Assembly: GCF_014199435.1 (NCBI RefSeq)
Contig: NZ_JACIJP010000008.1
Coordinates: 1-59,763 of the forward strand
DNA from: Sphingobium subterraneum
Lineage (GTDB): Bacteria; Pseudomonadota; Alphaproteobacteria; Sphingomonadales; Sphingomonadaceae
DNA length: 59,763 nt
Direction of reading: 5' to 3'
Shown here piece after piece: positions 47,625 to 54,791 of the stretch. The notes beneath the pieces are model-generated. The model did no database searches, had not been told where the DNA came from, and saw only the letters and a program-made list of their open reading frames with translations. How positions within the stretch are numbered: position 1 is the stretch's first letter; each line of letters begins with the position of its first letter. The translations under genes and the position numbers were made by a program.

Positions 47625-48194
47625 CTATGAGTCATCGTTCCCTTTTGTGTCTTGGTTAACGTCAAGAGTGGATTTGACCGCCGCCAAGGAGCGACGTTTG
47701 GTGCGAAAATGAACGGGGCTATCTTCATCATCACGAGGTTCACGAGCGAAATTCACCAAGAGGAGCTGAGGGCCTGACCCAACTGCGCCCAACCTGTCTT
47801 CGGGGTTTCGCAAGGGGCAGTCGGTGAGGGACATACAGCCGCATCCAATGCAGGTTTCGAGGCGGTCACGCAGCCTCATGAGACTAGCTATCCGCTCGTT
47901 CAATAGCGTACTCCACTCGGCACTGAGCCGACGCCAATCCGTTGACGTAACCGGCCCCTCTGGAATCCGGTCAAGAAAATCCTTTAGTTCGGAGAGCGAA
48001 AGCCCGACATATTGGGCGGTTCTGATAATGGCGATCCGTCTCAATACGGATCGAGGATACCGCCTTTGATTGCCGGCTGTGCGCTCGCCCTTGATGAGGC
48101 CTTTCGCCTCGTAGAAATGGATCGTCGAAACCGCGACTCCGCTACGTTGCGCGATGGCGCCAACAGATAGAGGACGTGTTTTGTCAACAGTCAT
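47625..48194 (-). CDS. soxR: SoxR, redox-sensing MerR-family regulator
   Basis: A 189-residue regulator with an N-terminal MerR helix-turn-helix (SVGAIAQRSGVAVSTIHFYE), the dimer helix, and the [2Fe-2S] motif Cys115-x2-Cys118-x-Cys120-x5-Cys126 (CIGCGCMSLTDC). It is about 35 residues longer than usual, with a charged tail after NPEDRLGAVG. In most bacteria outside the enterics SoxR responds to redox-active compounds and controls nearby export or oxidase genes; no target is obvious here. Confidence 0.93.
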   Translation of the reverse strand: MTVDKTRPLSVGAIAQRSGVAVSTIHFYEAKGLIKGERTAGNQRRYPRSVLRRIAIIRTAQYVGLSLSELKDFLDRIPEGPVTSTDWRRLSAEWSTLLNERIASLMRLRDRLETCIGCGCMSLTDCPLRNPEDRLGAVGSGPQLLLVNFAREPRDDEDSPVHFRTKRRSLAAVKSTLDVNQDTKGNDDS

Positions 48195-48279
48195 TGCAAA
48201 GACTCGTTACCAAATGTCGGTGCTAGAGCACCGGCAAACTACTTCAGGACTCAGGATGTGGTCATTTCTCGACCGCGCA

Positions 48280-48600
48280 GACCAAGCCCGTGCCGTGCAT
48301 CCGCCCCTACATCTACGACGGCGACTATAATCCGGTGCGAGGCGTTTGGTCACTCCCGGCTTTACGGTATCGACGTGCCCGAATTCAGCACTTGCTCTGC
48401 GTGCGGGACAATCCCTACGATAGCCGCGAGAATTTGCGTACCTTGCTCGCGAGGGGCAATGTCATGTACCGCCAGCTCGACATCGACCGCTACGAACGAC
48501 CAATCCTGCAATGCTGGAACATGGATGGCGATCTGTCGTGTCAGCAGGTCCAGGCAGGTCACGCCGTTCGCCGATACAGGCCGTTGCAATGTTCTTCCCG
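48280..48600 (+). pseudogene. Frameshifted nuclease of the SNase/thermonuclease type
   Basis: Pieces of a staphylococcal-nuclease-like domain lie in two frames. One frame gives YIYDGDYNPVRG, the next gives HSRLYGIDVPEFSTC, and the first frame resumes with ENLRTLLARGNVMYRQLDID, DRYERPILQCWNMDGDLS and VQAGHAVRRY. The order matches an SNase fold (DGD-T, RLYGID-PE, DRYGR, DG-DL), so at least two frameshifts (about 48335-48350 and 48400-48430) have broken the gene. Confidence 0.6.
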
Positions 48601-48672
48601 GAGATTATCGCGTCGTTCGATCATTAAAGCCGCGAGTGGCGGTCTTGCGGGAAGCCTCTTGCGGGGAAGGGG

Positions 48673-48702
48673 GACGCCTCGATCTCTTGGTATCGAGGCG
48701 TC
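48673..48702 (-). terminator. Hairpin after the HU gene
   Basis: GACGCCTCGAT and ATCGAGGCGTC are perfect 11-base arms around an 8-base loop, 10 bases past the HU stop codon on the minus strand. No U-rich tail follows on that strand, so it may act as a stabilising hairpin or a non-canonical terminator. Confidence 0.6.
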
Positions 48703-48711
48703 AAGCCCGCT

Positions 48712-48990
48712 TTAGCTGTTGAGCCGGTCCTTGACGGCCTTCGCCACGCTGAAGGAGAGTTTTTTCGACGCTGCGATCTTGATGGTTTCGCCGGTGGCCG
48801 GGTTCCGGCCTTCGCGGGCGAGAACGTCCTTGACCTTGAACTTGCCGAAGCCGTTGAGGCTCACCTCTTCGCCTTTGGCGGCGGCGTCAGCTATTGCGGC
48901 GAAGACGAGATCGACCGCCTTGCGGGCATCAGCCTTGGTGGCCCCGGTCGCACCGGCGAGATGATCGGCAAGGTCGCTATTGTTCATCAT
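48712..48990 (-). CDS. HU-family DNA-bending protein
   Basis: A 92-residue histone-like protein; AAGGA lies 6 bases before the ATG at 48990. N-terminal helices MNNSDLADHLAGATGATK and AVDLVFAAIADAAAKGEEV, then the beta arm GFGKFKVKDVLAREGRNPATGETI and the end VAKAVKDRLN are all typical. Element-borne HU proteins can assist recombination or silence foreign DNA. Confidence 0.93.
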   Translation of the reverse strand: MMNNSDLADHLAGATGATKADARKAVDLVFAAIADAAAKGEEVSLNGFGKFKVKDVLAREGRNPATGETIKIAASKKLSFSVAKAVKDRLNS

Positions 48991-49238
48991 GCTGTTCCTT
49001 CTGCAATTTTTCGGGATTCCTCTAATAGTGGCGAGGAGCGTGCGGCGCTATCTCAATGCTCGACCTTATTGAAGGATTCCGGCTTATTGGCCGGACAGGC
49101 CATGAGCGATAGTTTTTGCCGGCACCTAGTGGCAAACGCCGGTATCAGGCGTGTCCATAGTTGCGAATTTCGCAGTTGCAATATTCTATGATGCAATGCA
49201 CAAGAGACGGGCCTTTCAGGCATCCTCTCCCAACTATC

Positions 49239-49266
49239 AAGCCGCCTCCTTGTGGGCGGCTTTTTT
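49239..49266 (+). terminator. Rho-independent terminator without an obvious gene
   Basis: GCCGCC (49241-49246), an 8-base loop and GGCGGC (49255-49260) are followed by six T residues, a standard terminator for plus-strand transcription. No plus-strand gene ends here: bases 48991-49365 hold no ORF I can support. A small RNA beginning somewhere in about 49060-49200 is the simplest reading; another option is an old gene whose body is gone. Confidence 0.75.
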
Positions 49267-49365
49267 CTACCCGAAACAGAGTCGCCGACTCGACCTGAAC
49301 GATGTGATCCGGCTGACCATGTCGCAGAACTGCTTCTCGACCTCGAATCGTCTCATCCACGGACC

Positions 49366-50430
49366 CTATTTGTACATGTCGGGTGGATAGAGCGTCACAT
49401 ACTGAAAATCGCTGTTGCGAAACCGCAAGGCTTCAATCTCCTCGGGATTGCCTGCCTCGTCGACCGCGATCGACATGGCGACGTCGATGGTAAGCTCGAT
49501 CTCGGTCTCCCCGCTCTCATCCTCGAACGGGATAAGCACCTTGTCCTCGGAATCATACATCGCTTCATCCCAGTTGGGATGAGTGAAAGACACCAATGCT
49601 GCGACCTCGATCGTGCCGACCACAAGGATTGATTTACCTGCCTCACTTGGTTTGAAGGCGGTGAGTTTTTTCACTTCGACCGAATTGACGGTGATCTCGT
49701 CGATCTCCGCATCCATGACGTCGCTACTGTGCAGTCCCCAATTCGTAAGTTCCTGACTGACGAGGTCGACGATCTGTTCCTCCTGCGTCTCCAGGAAGGG
49801 ATCGAGTTGCGGCGCGGCCATCTCGAGGCCAAGCGCCGCGAACAGTTCGGGCAACGACTTCACCAGCGAAATATGCTTCGCAGACCCGACCGGGCCATCA
49901 AAGTCGCCATCGTTCGAAACGATGATCACCGGGCTATTTCTCGACGCCTCCTTCTTGAGGCACTCGAAGGCAAAGGCGTCGGGGAACTGGTCCTTCTTGC
50001 CGTCGCCTGAGAAGAAACCTTCCCCTGCCGCATAGGCGCTGAACACTGCCGACGGCTTCACCTCGTCGATCTGGAGCGTCTTGGCCTCCAGCGCATCGAA
50101 CATCTGCGTAGTCGACTCATCGTAGATCGATTTCAGCTTTGCGCGAAGCTCCGGCCGCTTGAGCGCGGGAAGCGCAACGCCGGTCGCTCCCTCGACAATC
50201 TTCCGGAAATGCGGCTGGCTGATCTCCTTGATCGCGTCGAAATCACTCTGGATGTACTTTTTGGCAACCTCGGTGATGGTGAGATCGGTGGTCAACACCG
50301 TTATCAGACCGGCATCGACAAGATCGACGACACGGGCGATTTCAGGCCCGCCTGGTGGTTTGCCGGCACTGATGACGATGTTCGCATCCAGGAAGACCTT
50401 CGGCGTTCTTTTGGTCGTTTTCTTCGCCAT
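49366..50430 (-). CDS. PIN-domain protein (DUF4935-like)
   Basis: A 354-residue protein with an N-terminal PIN-type ribonuclease domain. The four acidic positions are present: Asp15 (KVFLDANIVIS), Glu54 (TDLTITEVAKK), Asp151 (QFPDAFAFECLKK) and Asp174/Asp176 (IVSNDGDFDGP). After about residue 200 a second, acidic domain of unknown type follows. It lies 99 bases downstream of the patatin gene on the same strand and may belong to the same transcript. RNA cleavage is inferred from the fold. Confidence 0.8.
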   Translation of the reverse strand: MAKKTTKRTPKVFLDANIVISAGKPPGGPEIARVVDLVDAGLITVLTTDLTITEVAKKYIQSDFDAIKEISQPHFRKIVEGATGVALPALKRPELRAKLKSIYDESTTQMFDALEAKTLQIDEVKPSAVFSAYAAGEGFFSGDGKKDQFPDAFAFECLKKEASRNSPVIIVSNDGDFDGPVGSAKHISLVKSLPELFAALGLEMAAPQLDPFLETQEEQIVDLVSQELTNWGLHSSDVMDAEIDEITVNSVEVKKLTAFKPSEAGKSILVVGTIEVAALVSFTHPNWDEAMYDSEDKVLIPFEDESGETEIELTIDVAMSIAVDEAGNPEEIEALRFRNSDFQYVTLYPPDMYK

Positions 50431-50529
50431 CGTCAGAGTAGATCCGTGTTGAGGTCATGTTGGGCAGATGCTTGACGGACAGGCAGCATTTTCTGGAACG
50501 TAAGGCTTGGTCAGTCCGCCACCCGTCCC

Positions 50530-51504
50530 CTATCGAAGCATCGCTTTGAACGTGCTGCTCGCCGAGGCTCCCGCATAGGCGTCGCGCGCGAGCTGTCCCA
50601 GGATCTCGGCCGCTTTGTCGGTTGCCCGATCGAGCGCAAGTTCCTTCTGCTGCTGGAGCGAAGGCACCCTATCGATGCGGACGTAGCTCGAGCCCAGGAC
50701 GGACTGCACGAGGTCGAGCGACAGGCTCTCCTGCGCCTTCATCGTCCTCGACACGAGCTCGTCTTTTGCGATCAGCATCACACCGCCGCGGCGCCTGGGC
50801 GCACGCGGCACATCCCATCGCAGCTCTCCTGCGGTCCCGACGCTGATGAGGTCGATTTCCTGGGGCGTGCGCCCATAGCGCCCAAGCGCCCGCATCAGGG
50901 CGATACTATCCGGAGCGTTCGCGATCAGTCCGCCGTCGACATAGGAATGCCCGTCGATCACATGGTCGGGGAAATAGGTTGGCGCCGCGGAGGTGGCGAG
51001 GGCAATGTCCCGTAGCGAGGTTCCTTCGAGCTTCGGTGACATGCCAGTGGTTTCGTATATTGCCGGCGCCCAGGCGCCGAAATCGACCGCGGTCACGATC
51101 AGGGGTGTCTTCAGGCCGGACAGGGGCGTCTTTCCCGCTTCGCCAAGAACGGCGTCGATCGTCTGCGCGAGGCCAGCCGCGTCATAGCGCGAGCGCGCCA
51201 GCCCCCAGCGACCGAGTAAACCCCGCTTCGGGAAGATCGCCTGGCCGTGCTTCTCAAACGCGGCGCCGATCACGGCTGGGCGAATGCCTTGGGCCAGGCC
51301 GATGGCCACGATGCCGCCGATCGAAGTGCCGGCGATGATATCGAAATGGTCTTTGATCGGCTTTCCGATCGTCCGCTCGATCTGTTCGAGGATCCGAACG
51401 GTAAAGAGGCCACGATACCCACCTCCGGTCAGCGCCAGAATGCGGAACCGTTTGGCCGGCTGCGCGCGCGCACCTTCCCTGATCCCGACGTCGCTCTCGG
51501 TCAT
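50530..51504 (-). CDS. Patatin-like phospholipase
   Basis: A 324-residue lipid acyl hydrolase. Oxyanion motif GGGYRG at residues 27-32, nucleophile elbow GTSIGG with Ser61, and the dyad Asp189 in VDGGL are all intact. The layout resembles the CapV-type patatins used as membrane-attacking effectors, but no cGAS-like nucleotidyltransferase is nearby. The ATG at 51504 follows the stop of the degenerate PIN gene after one base and has no clear ribosome site, so it probably depends on coupled translation. Confidence 0.88.
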   Translation of the reverse strand: MTESDVGIREGARAQPAKRFRILALTGGGYRGLFTVRILEQIERTIGKPIKDHFDIIAGTSIGGIVAIGLAQGIRPAVIGAAFEKHGQAIFPKRGLLGRWGLARSRYDAAGLAQTIDAVLGEAGKTPLSGLKTPLIVTAVDFGAWAPAIYETTGMSPKLEGTSLRDIALATSAAPTYFPDHVIDGHSYVDGGLIANAPDSIALMRALGRYGRTPQEIDLISVGTAGELRWDVPRAPRRRGGVMLIAKDELVSRTMKAQESLSLDLVQSVLGSSYVRIDRVPSLQQQKELALDRATDKAAEILGQLARDAYAGASASSTFKAMLR

Positions 51505-51505
51505 A

Positions 51506-51925
51506 TCAAGGGTTCACCACCGTCAGCCCGCTGACGCCGCTATGGTAGGGCTGCGGATAGTCGACGAAGACAAGATTGGTAGCGAGAGCCGAGGCAACGA
51601 CCATCGTCGTCGCCTCGCTGACCGGGATCACGGCACCGGCCGGGTTGGTGGCGATCAGCTTCTGAGCCCGCAGACCAGGCCACAGCATGGCGGCCTTTTC
51701 GTCGAACGGCACGATATTATCGAAGCTGCGCACCATGCCGACATAGCCGCGCAGCGCATCGCGGTGGCCTTGGCGTTCACCCGCCGGGCTTTGCTCGATG
51801 GCCAGCAGCGCCTGCCCGAGGGAAACCGCGCTCAGGTGGATCTCTCGGGCAGGCAGCGCATCGATCGAGGCCGGCGCCTGACCCGTGATCCGGTCAAGCA
51901 GGCATTGGGTCGAAAGAAGATACAT
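51506..51925 (-). CDS. Degenerate PIN-domain protein lacking catalytic acids
   Basis: A 139-residue VapC/FitB-like PIN fold by overall pattern: MYLLSTQCLLDRI at the start, IHLSAVSLGQALLAIE, FDNIVPFDEKAA and SGLTVVNP at the end. The usual acids are replaced: Asp to Ser5 (LLSTQ for LLDTN), Glu to Gln38 (LGQ for LGE), Asp to Glu104 (VSEA), and the TRN-x-x-DF segment reads VDYPQPYH. It should not cleave RNA. The gene is intact, lies 6 bases after the Phd-like gene and is joined to the patatin gene. Confidence 0.75.
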   Translation of the reverse strand: MYLLSTQCLLDRITGQAPASIDALPAREIHLSAVSLGQALLAIEQSPAGERQGHRDALRGYVGMVRSFDNIVPFDEKAAMLWPGLRAQKLIATNPAGAVIPVSEATTMVVASALATNLVFVDYPQPYHSGVSGLTVVNP

Positions 51926-51931
51926 GGCCGC

Positions 51932-52333
51932 TTAGGCGCTGGCCTGCTGCCAGGAAGCTTCTCCGGATCGGACAGTGAATTCCTGGCTGCTGTCGTCGTC
52001 GCTCTCGACATGGACGAGCTTTCCGCGTGACGGCTGGAACTGCGTGGCGGCAAGAAATTCTCCGGCGGAAATACCGCCAGCGGCTGCCTTAATGACATTC
52101 GCCAAAGCCGCAACCGAGAGGATCACGGTCTGCTCTCCCTTGTCTTTGCCGACAAGCTGAACCGATCCGTCACGCGCACGCGCAAGCAGCTTGGTGAAGC
52201 TGTCACGCGCGGCGCGAATGGTGATAGTGGCCATCGGAGCCCGACCTTCGAGCAGTTTGCCGAGTTCAACCTCTAGCTGATGCTCTGGAAGGGAGCAGAT
52301 CCTCTCGATTCCGGCTAGAAGCTGCACGTCCAT
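51932..52333 (-). CDS. Phd/YefM-like antitoxin
   Basis: About 133 residues from the ATG at 52333 (GAAGG about 9 bases upstream). A longer frame starting with GTG at 52381 would begin inside the operator palindrome, so the inner start is preferred. The middle (residues about 34-80) has the Phd shape: ATITIRAARDSFTKLLARA, then VQLVGKDKGEQTVILSVAAL. A 33-residue N-terminal extension and an acidic C-terminal tail (VESDDDSSQEF) are additional. It is the first gene of the minus-strand operon and probably represses it. Confidence 0.75.
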   Translation of the reverse strand: MDVQLLAGIERICSLPEHQLEVELGKLLEGRAPMATITIRAARDSFTKLLARARDGSVQLVGKDKGEQTVILSVAALANVIKAAAGGISAGEFLAATQFQPSRGKLVHVESDDDSSQEFTVRSGEASWQQASA

Positions 52334-52373
52334 ACCAACCAACCTTCGCTGCCAATGACGATGGTTATAGGGC

Positions 52374-52404
52374 GTGGCCACAAAATGTCAATGATTGTGG
52401 CCAC
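52374..52404. promoter_or_regulatory. 31-bp operator palindrome of the Phd/PIN/patatin operon
   Basis: GTGGCCACAA (52374-52383) and TTGTGGCCAC (52395-52404) are exact 10-base inverted repeats around 11 bases. Each arm also contains the self-palindrome GTGGCCAC, so two dimers could bind. It lies about 40 bases upstream of the antitoxin start, the usual place for autoregulation by a Phd-type antitoxin. Confidence 0.7.
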
Positions 52405-52434
52405 GGGGCAGATGCATCGATCAATGACGGCTGC

Positions 52435-52472
52435 GTCACTTTACCCTTCAGGTACCGGTCGGGTAAAGTGAC
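52435..52472. promoter_or_regulatory. 12-base inverted repeat before the winged-helix gene
   Basis: GTCACTTTACCC (52435-52446) and GGGTAAAGTGAC (52461-52472) are perfect arms around a 14-base centre that itself holds GGTACC on the axis. It ends 4 bases before the ATG at 52477. Probably the operator of that gene; a hairpin in its leader is also possible. It is 31 bases from the operator of the divergent Phd operon. Confidence 0.6.
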
Positions 52473-52476
52473 ACGG

Positions 52477-53169
52477 ATGGCAAAACGTCTTTCGGTCGTT
52501 TCTGTGAGCGATTGGGGGATTCACAAGAGTCGTGCTTTGTGCTTGATTCGTTCCATGCTTCAGTTCGATCTCTTCGCGCCATCGATCCCAACCCCGGCGC
52601 CAGCACCAGTAGTTGGCCTGCCGGATATCGTGCGCATCATCGCGGAGCACTCGGGTCGGCCGCGCTACACCTTCATGGTGCTCGATCTCATCGCCAGGGC
52701 CGCCCGGACGAACGGGGAGGCGGGGCCTCTGGTTCGAGAAGGCGAGGTTCTGGTGCCCATCCGCGAATGGCTGGCCGCGGCGATTGCGCCGAGCGGCGCG
52801 CGTCACCACCAGCGCCGGGCCACCGCCGATAAGGTCCGGGCTGCGCTCGCAGCCAAAGGAGAATTGCCGGGCGATCCGGTGGAGGCCGCGCGCCGCGTCG
52901 ACGCGGAACTCAGCGAGCGCATCCGCGAAACCGGCATGACGGCGATCAGCCGGGCGGTGTCGGAGTTGGTGAAGGCAGGACTGATCAGACGGCATTACCA
53001 GGGCTTTTTCGTGGACCATGAGAACCGCGGTGCGCAGCGTCATGCGGTCTATACGGTCACGGATGCGGTCCGCGCCGCGCTTCAGCCGAGCATCGTGACC
53101 AGCGAAAACCGGCGGCAGCCTTATGTACGAGGCGCACACGCTCAGCCTCGAGCGGCTGCGGCGCGGTAG
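52477..53169 (+). CDS. Winged-helix DNA-binding protein of unknown role
   Basis: About 230 residues from ATG 52477, or 204 from ATG 52555 (MLQFDLFAPSIP). A winged helix is visible at about residues 145-200 (GMTAISRAVSELVKAGLIRR, then the wing HENRGAQRHAVYTV). The middle is helical and basic (RHHQRRATADKVRAALAAKG). It may be a plasmid regulator or a replication-linked protein, but no replication-initiator signature is clear. Transcribed away from the Phd operon; the frameshifted gene overlaps its end. Confidence 0.55.
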   Translation: MAKRLSVVSVSDWGIHKSRALCLIRSMLQFDLFAPSIPTPAPAPVVGLPDIVRIIAEHSGRPRYTFMVLDLIARAARTNGEAGPLVREGEVLVPIREWLAAAIAPSGARHHQRRATADKVRAALAAKGELPGDPVEAARRVDAELSERIRETGMTAISRAVSELVKAGLIRRHYQGFFVDHENRGAQRHAVYTVTDAVRAALQPSIVTSENRRQPYVRGAHAQPRAAAAR

Positions 53170-53550
53170 GATCGCAGCTTCACATTTCTCGGCGACGATC
53201 GGTTCCTGCTGGTCTCTCCAAGCGCATTCAATGGGCTTGGCGTGTGCACGACCCAGCTCCACAACGAGCCCGTGGTCTATAATCGCAAACGCCATGGCCG
53301 GTTCAAACTGGATGGCCGGATGTACGATTTCCGGATGCGGCCGTCGGTGCCCAGGCGGCTGTCCAAGGAAGTCCTGCTTGTCGACCTCCTCCATAACATC
53401 GACAGGCTGCCCGAGGACAAGGTGGCCATCCTGCCGCGTGCGCTTGCCAAGGCAGGGGAGATGAATAGCGCGCAGCTCGCGCGTGCGGTGAAGGAATACG
53501 GTTCGGCTCGTGCCGAACGGCTCCTCGCGCCCGTGCTGCGACCGTCTTAA
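53123..53550 (+). pseudogene. Frameshifted gene of unknown family
   Basis: ATG 53123 opens MYEAHTLSLERLRRG; near 53167 the coding sense moves to another frame that continues DRSFTFLGDDRFLLVSPSAF, then HNEPVVYNRKRHGRFKLDGR and ends near 53550. Joined, the two parts would make about 140 residues, so a one-base loss (or two-base gain) has probably broken one gene. It lies convergent to the AbiEii-type gene, sharing the last bases. It could be a remnant of an antitoxin-like or regulatory gene; I do not recognise the family. Confidence 0.55.
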
Positions 53551-54221
53551 TCGGAAAGTGAAGCCCCTAAAATTCGGTGCGTAATCGCCTGCGCCTCTGC
53601 GACCAGATGGCTGTTCTTTTCCCTGTACAGCAGCTGGCCAATCACCGTCTCGACAGCCTTCGGGTTGACCTTCTCGACGACTTCCAGCGCCTTGCGGCAT
53701 CGCTCATGGCCGCATTCACGCAATGCTGACACGACATAGTCGTCACCATGGTGCTCGGCGATGGCAGCAAGATCGAACATGTCGCGTGGCTGCAAGTTCC
53801 AGCCCCGGAAGTAAACTTTCTTCGCTGCAATCTCGGCCGGAGTTTCAAGGTCGACCGTCCGCCCCCTCACATCGTGGCGCTCACTGGAAACATCGAGGAT
53901 GGCGGACGAACAAATGAAGTCGATCTCACCCAGTTCGTCAAAGGCGAGTTTGAGCGCCTGCGTCCCGTCGCTCTTATATTCGTCCGGCCGACGGGTCATT
54001 GCGAAATCCTGGATCTCTGGATTGAGAAAAGGCAGGATTTGCGGATCATCAAGGAAGATATCGATGTCGTGGCTTTCACGATGATCGATCTGGAGCATGA
54101 GCGCCGTCCCGCCGCCGAAGCTCCACGAGGGCACGAAGCCGACGTTCTCCTCGAATTGGGCGAAGATTTCCATCGCAAGATCGAACAGGACCGGCCACTG
54201 GCTTGGGCCGCGCTCGACCAT
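53547..54221 (-). CDS. AbiEii-type nucleotidyltransferase toxin
   Basis: A 224-residue protein of the AbiEii/AbiGii (DUF1814-like) nucleotidyltransferase family. GGGT at residues 36-39 (WSFGGGTALML) and the metal-binding DID at 52-54 (ESHDIDIFLDD) form the active site; a third acidic residue sits in ELGEIDFICS. PAEIAAKKVYFRGW and RDMFDLAAIAEHH are the downstream family motifs. It starts 3 bases after the small upstream gene. Such toxins can nucleotidylate tRNA or other targets and act in phage defence. Confidence 0.83.
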   Translation of the reverse strand: MVERGPSQWPVLFDLAMEIFAQFEENVGFVPSWSFGGGTALMLQIDHRESHDIDIFLDDPQILPFLNPEIQDFAMTRRPDEYKSDGTQALKLAFDELGEIDFICSSAILDVSSERHDVRGRTVDLETPAEIAAKKVYFRGWNLQPRDMFDLAAIAEHHGDDYVVSALRECGHERCRKALEVVEKVNPKAVETVIGQLLYREKNSHLVAEAQAITHRILGASLSD

Positions 54222-54224
54222 GCG

Positions 54225-54488
54225 TTACGCCGCCAGCGGGAGCGCGTAGCCCGAGAGGTGGGAGAACTGGTCGGCGACCGCGCAGACCTTGTCGGCGTCG
54301 ACACCCATTTCCTCGACGAACTGCAGCTGCAGAGCCGGGCTTACTTCCGAGAAGAAGGAAAACACGGGCGCGTTGAAATCGCTCGCGCTCTTTGGGTCGG
54401 CGATCAGCGCAGCGAGTTGATGCGCGGAAAGGTTCGCCCCATAAGGAGCGTTCACCGTCGCCAACACCAAGCTTACCGCCTTTGCCAT
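54225..54488 (-). CDS. Small partner gene of the AbiEii-type toxin
   Basis: An 87-residue protein, largely helical (LSAHQLAALIADPKSASDFN; PALQLQFVEEMGVDADKV). It ends 3 bases before the toxin start. It is far shorter than the usual AbiEi antitoxin (about 180-300 residues) and has no clear winged helix. By position it is the likely antitoxin or regulatory partner. Family unknown. Confidence 0.55.
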   Translation of the reverse strand: MAKAVSLVLATVNAPYGANLSAHQLAALIADPKSASDFNAPVFSFFSEVSPALQLQFVEEMGVDADKVCAVADQFSHLSGYALPLAA

Positions 54489-54638
54489 TTCTAACCTGTA
54501 CCATGATCTCGTGGATCGTTCAGCGCATATAGCGCTTCGGCGTTATCAAAACAAGAACGGCGCCAATCCGCTATCCGGCCAGGCGGGATGTGCAAGGCCG
54601 ATTCTCCGCGTAAACCGCCCTCCCCGCGTGATTTTCTC

Positions 54639-54667
54639 ACTTACCATAATGGGAGATTATGGTAAGT
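54639..54667. repeat. dif-like site (candidate tyrosine-recombinase core)
   Basis: ACTTACCATAA, a 7-base centre TGGGAGA, and TTATGGTAAGT form an 11-7-11 dyad. The inner halves (CATAA / TTATG) agree with XerC and XerD arms of dif and plasmid pdif sites, whose XerD arm is TTATGTTAAAT. Usual dif centres are 6-8 bases. It lies between the AbiEii module and the DUF6338-like gene, about 1.06 kb from a tyrosine recombinase gene. Bases 54489-54791 hold no other feature that I can support. Confidence 0.55.
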
Positions 54668-54791
54668 ACAGGGCTGCTGGAACGGCAGGGAAGGGCAAAT
54701 TTTGCGGATGATGACGAACGGGGAAAAACCATGCGGCACAGATGTGTCGCGCCTTGTGCCGCATGTTTTGAGCAGAACGCCGCCGCTCGCC

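Noticed and set aside
50530..52381. CBASS system around the patatin gene
   Set aside because: CapV-like patatin is present, but no CD-NTase, no Cap2/Cap3 and no nucleotide-sensing partner was found in the surrounding genes.
52477..53169. Plasmid replication initiator
   Set aside because: A winged helix is visible, but no initiator signature, iterons or partition genes lie nearby, so only a general DNA-binding call is made.
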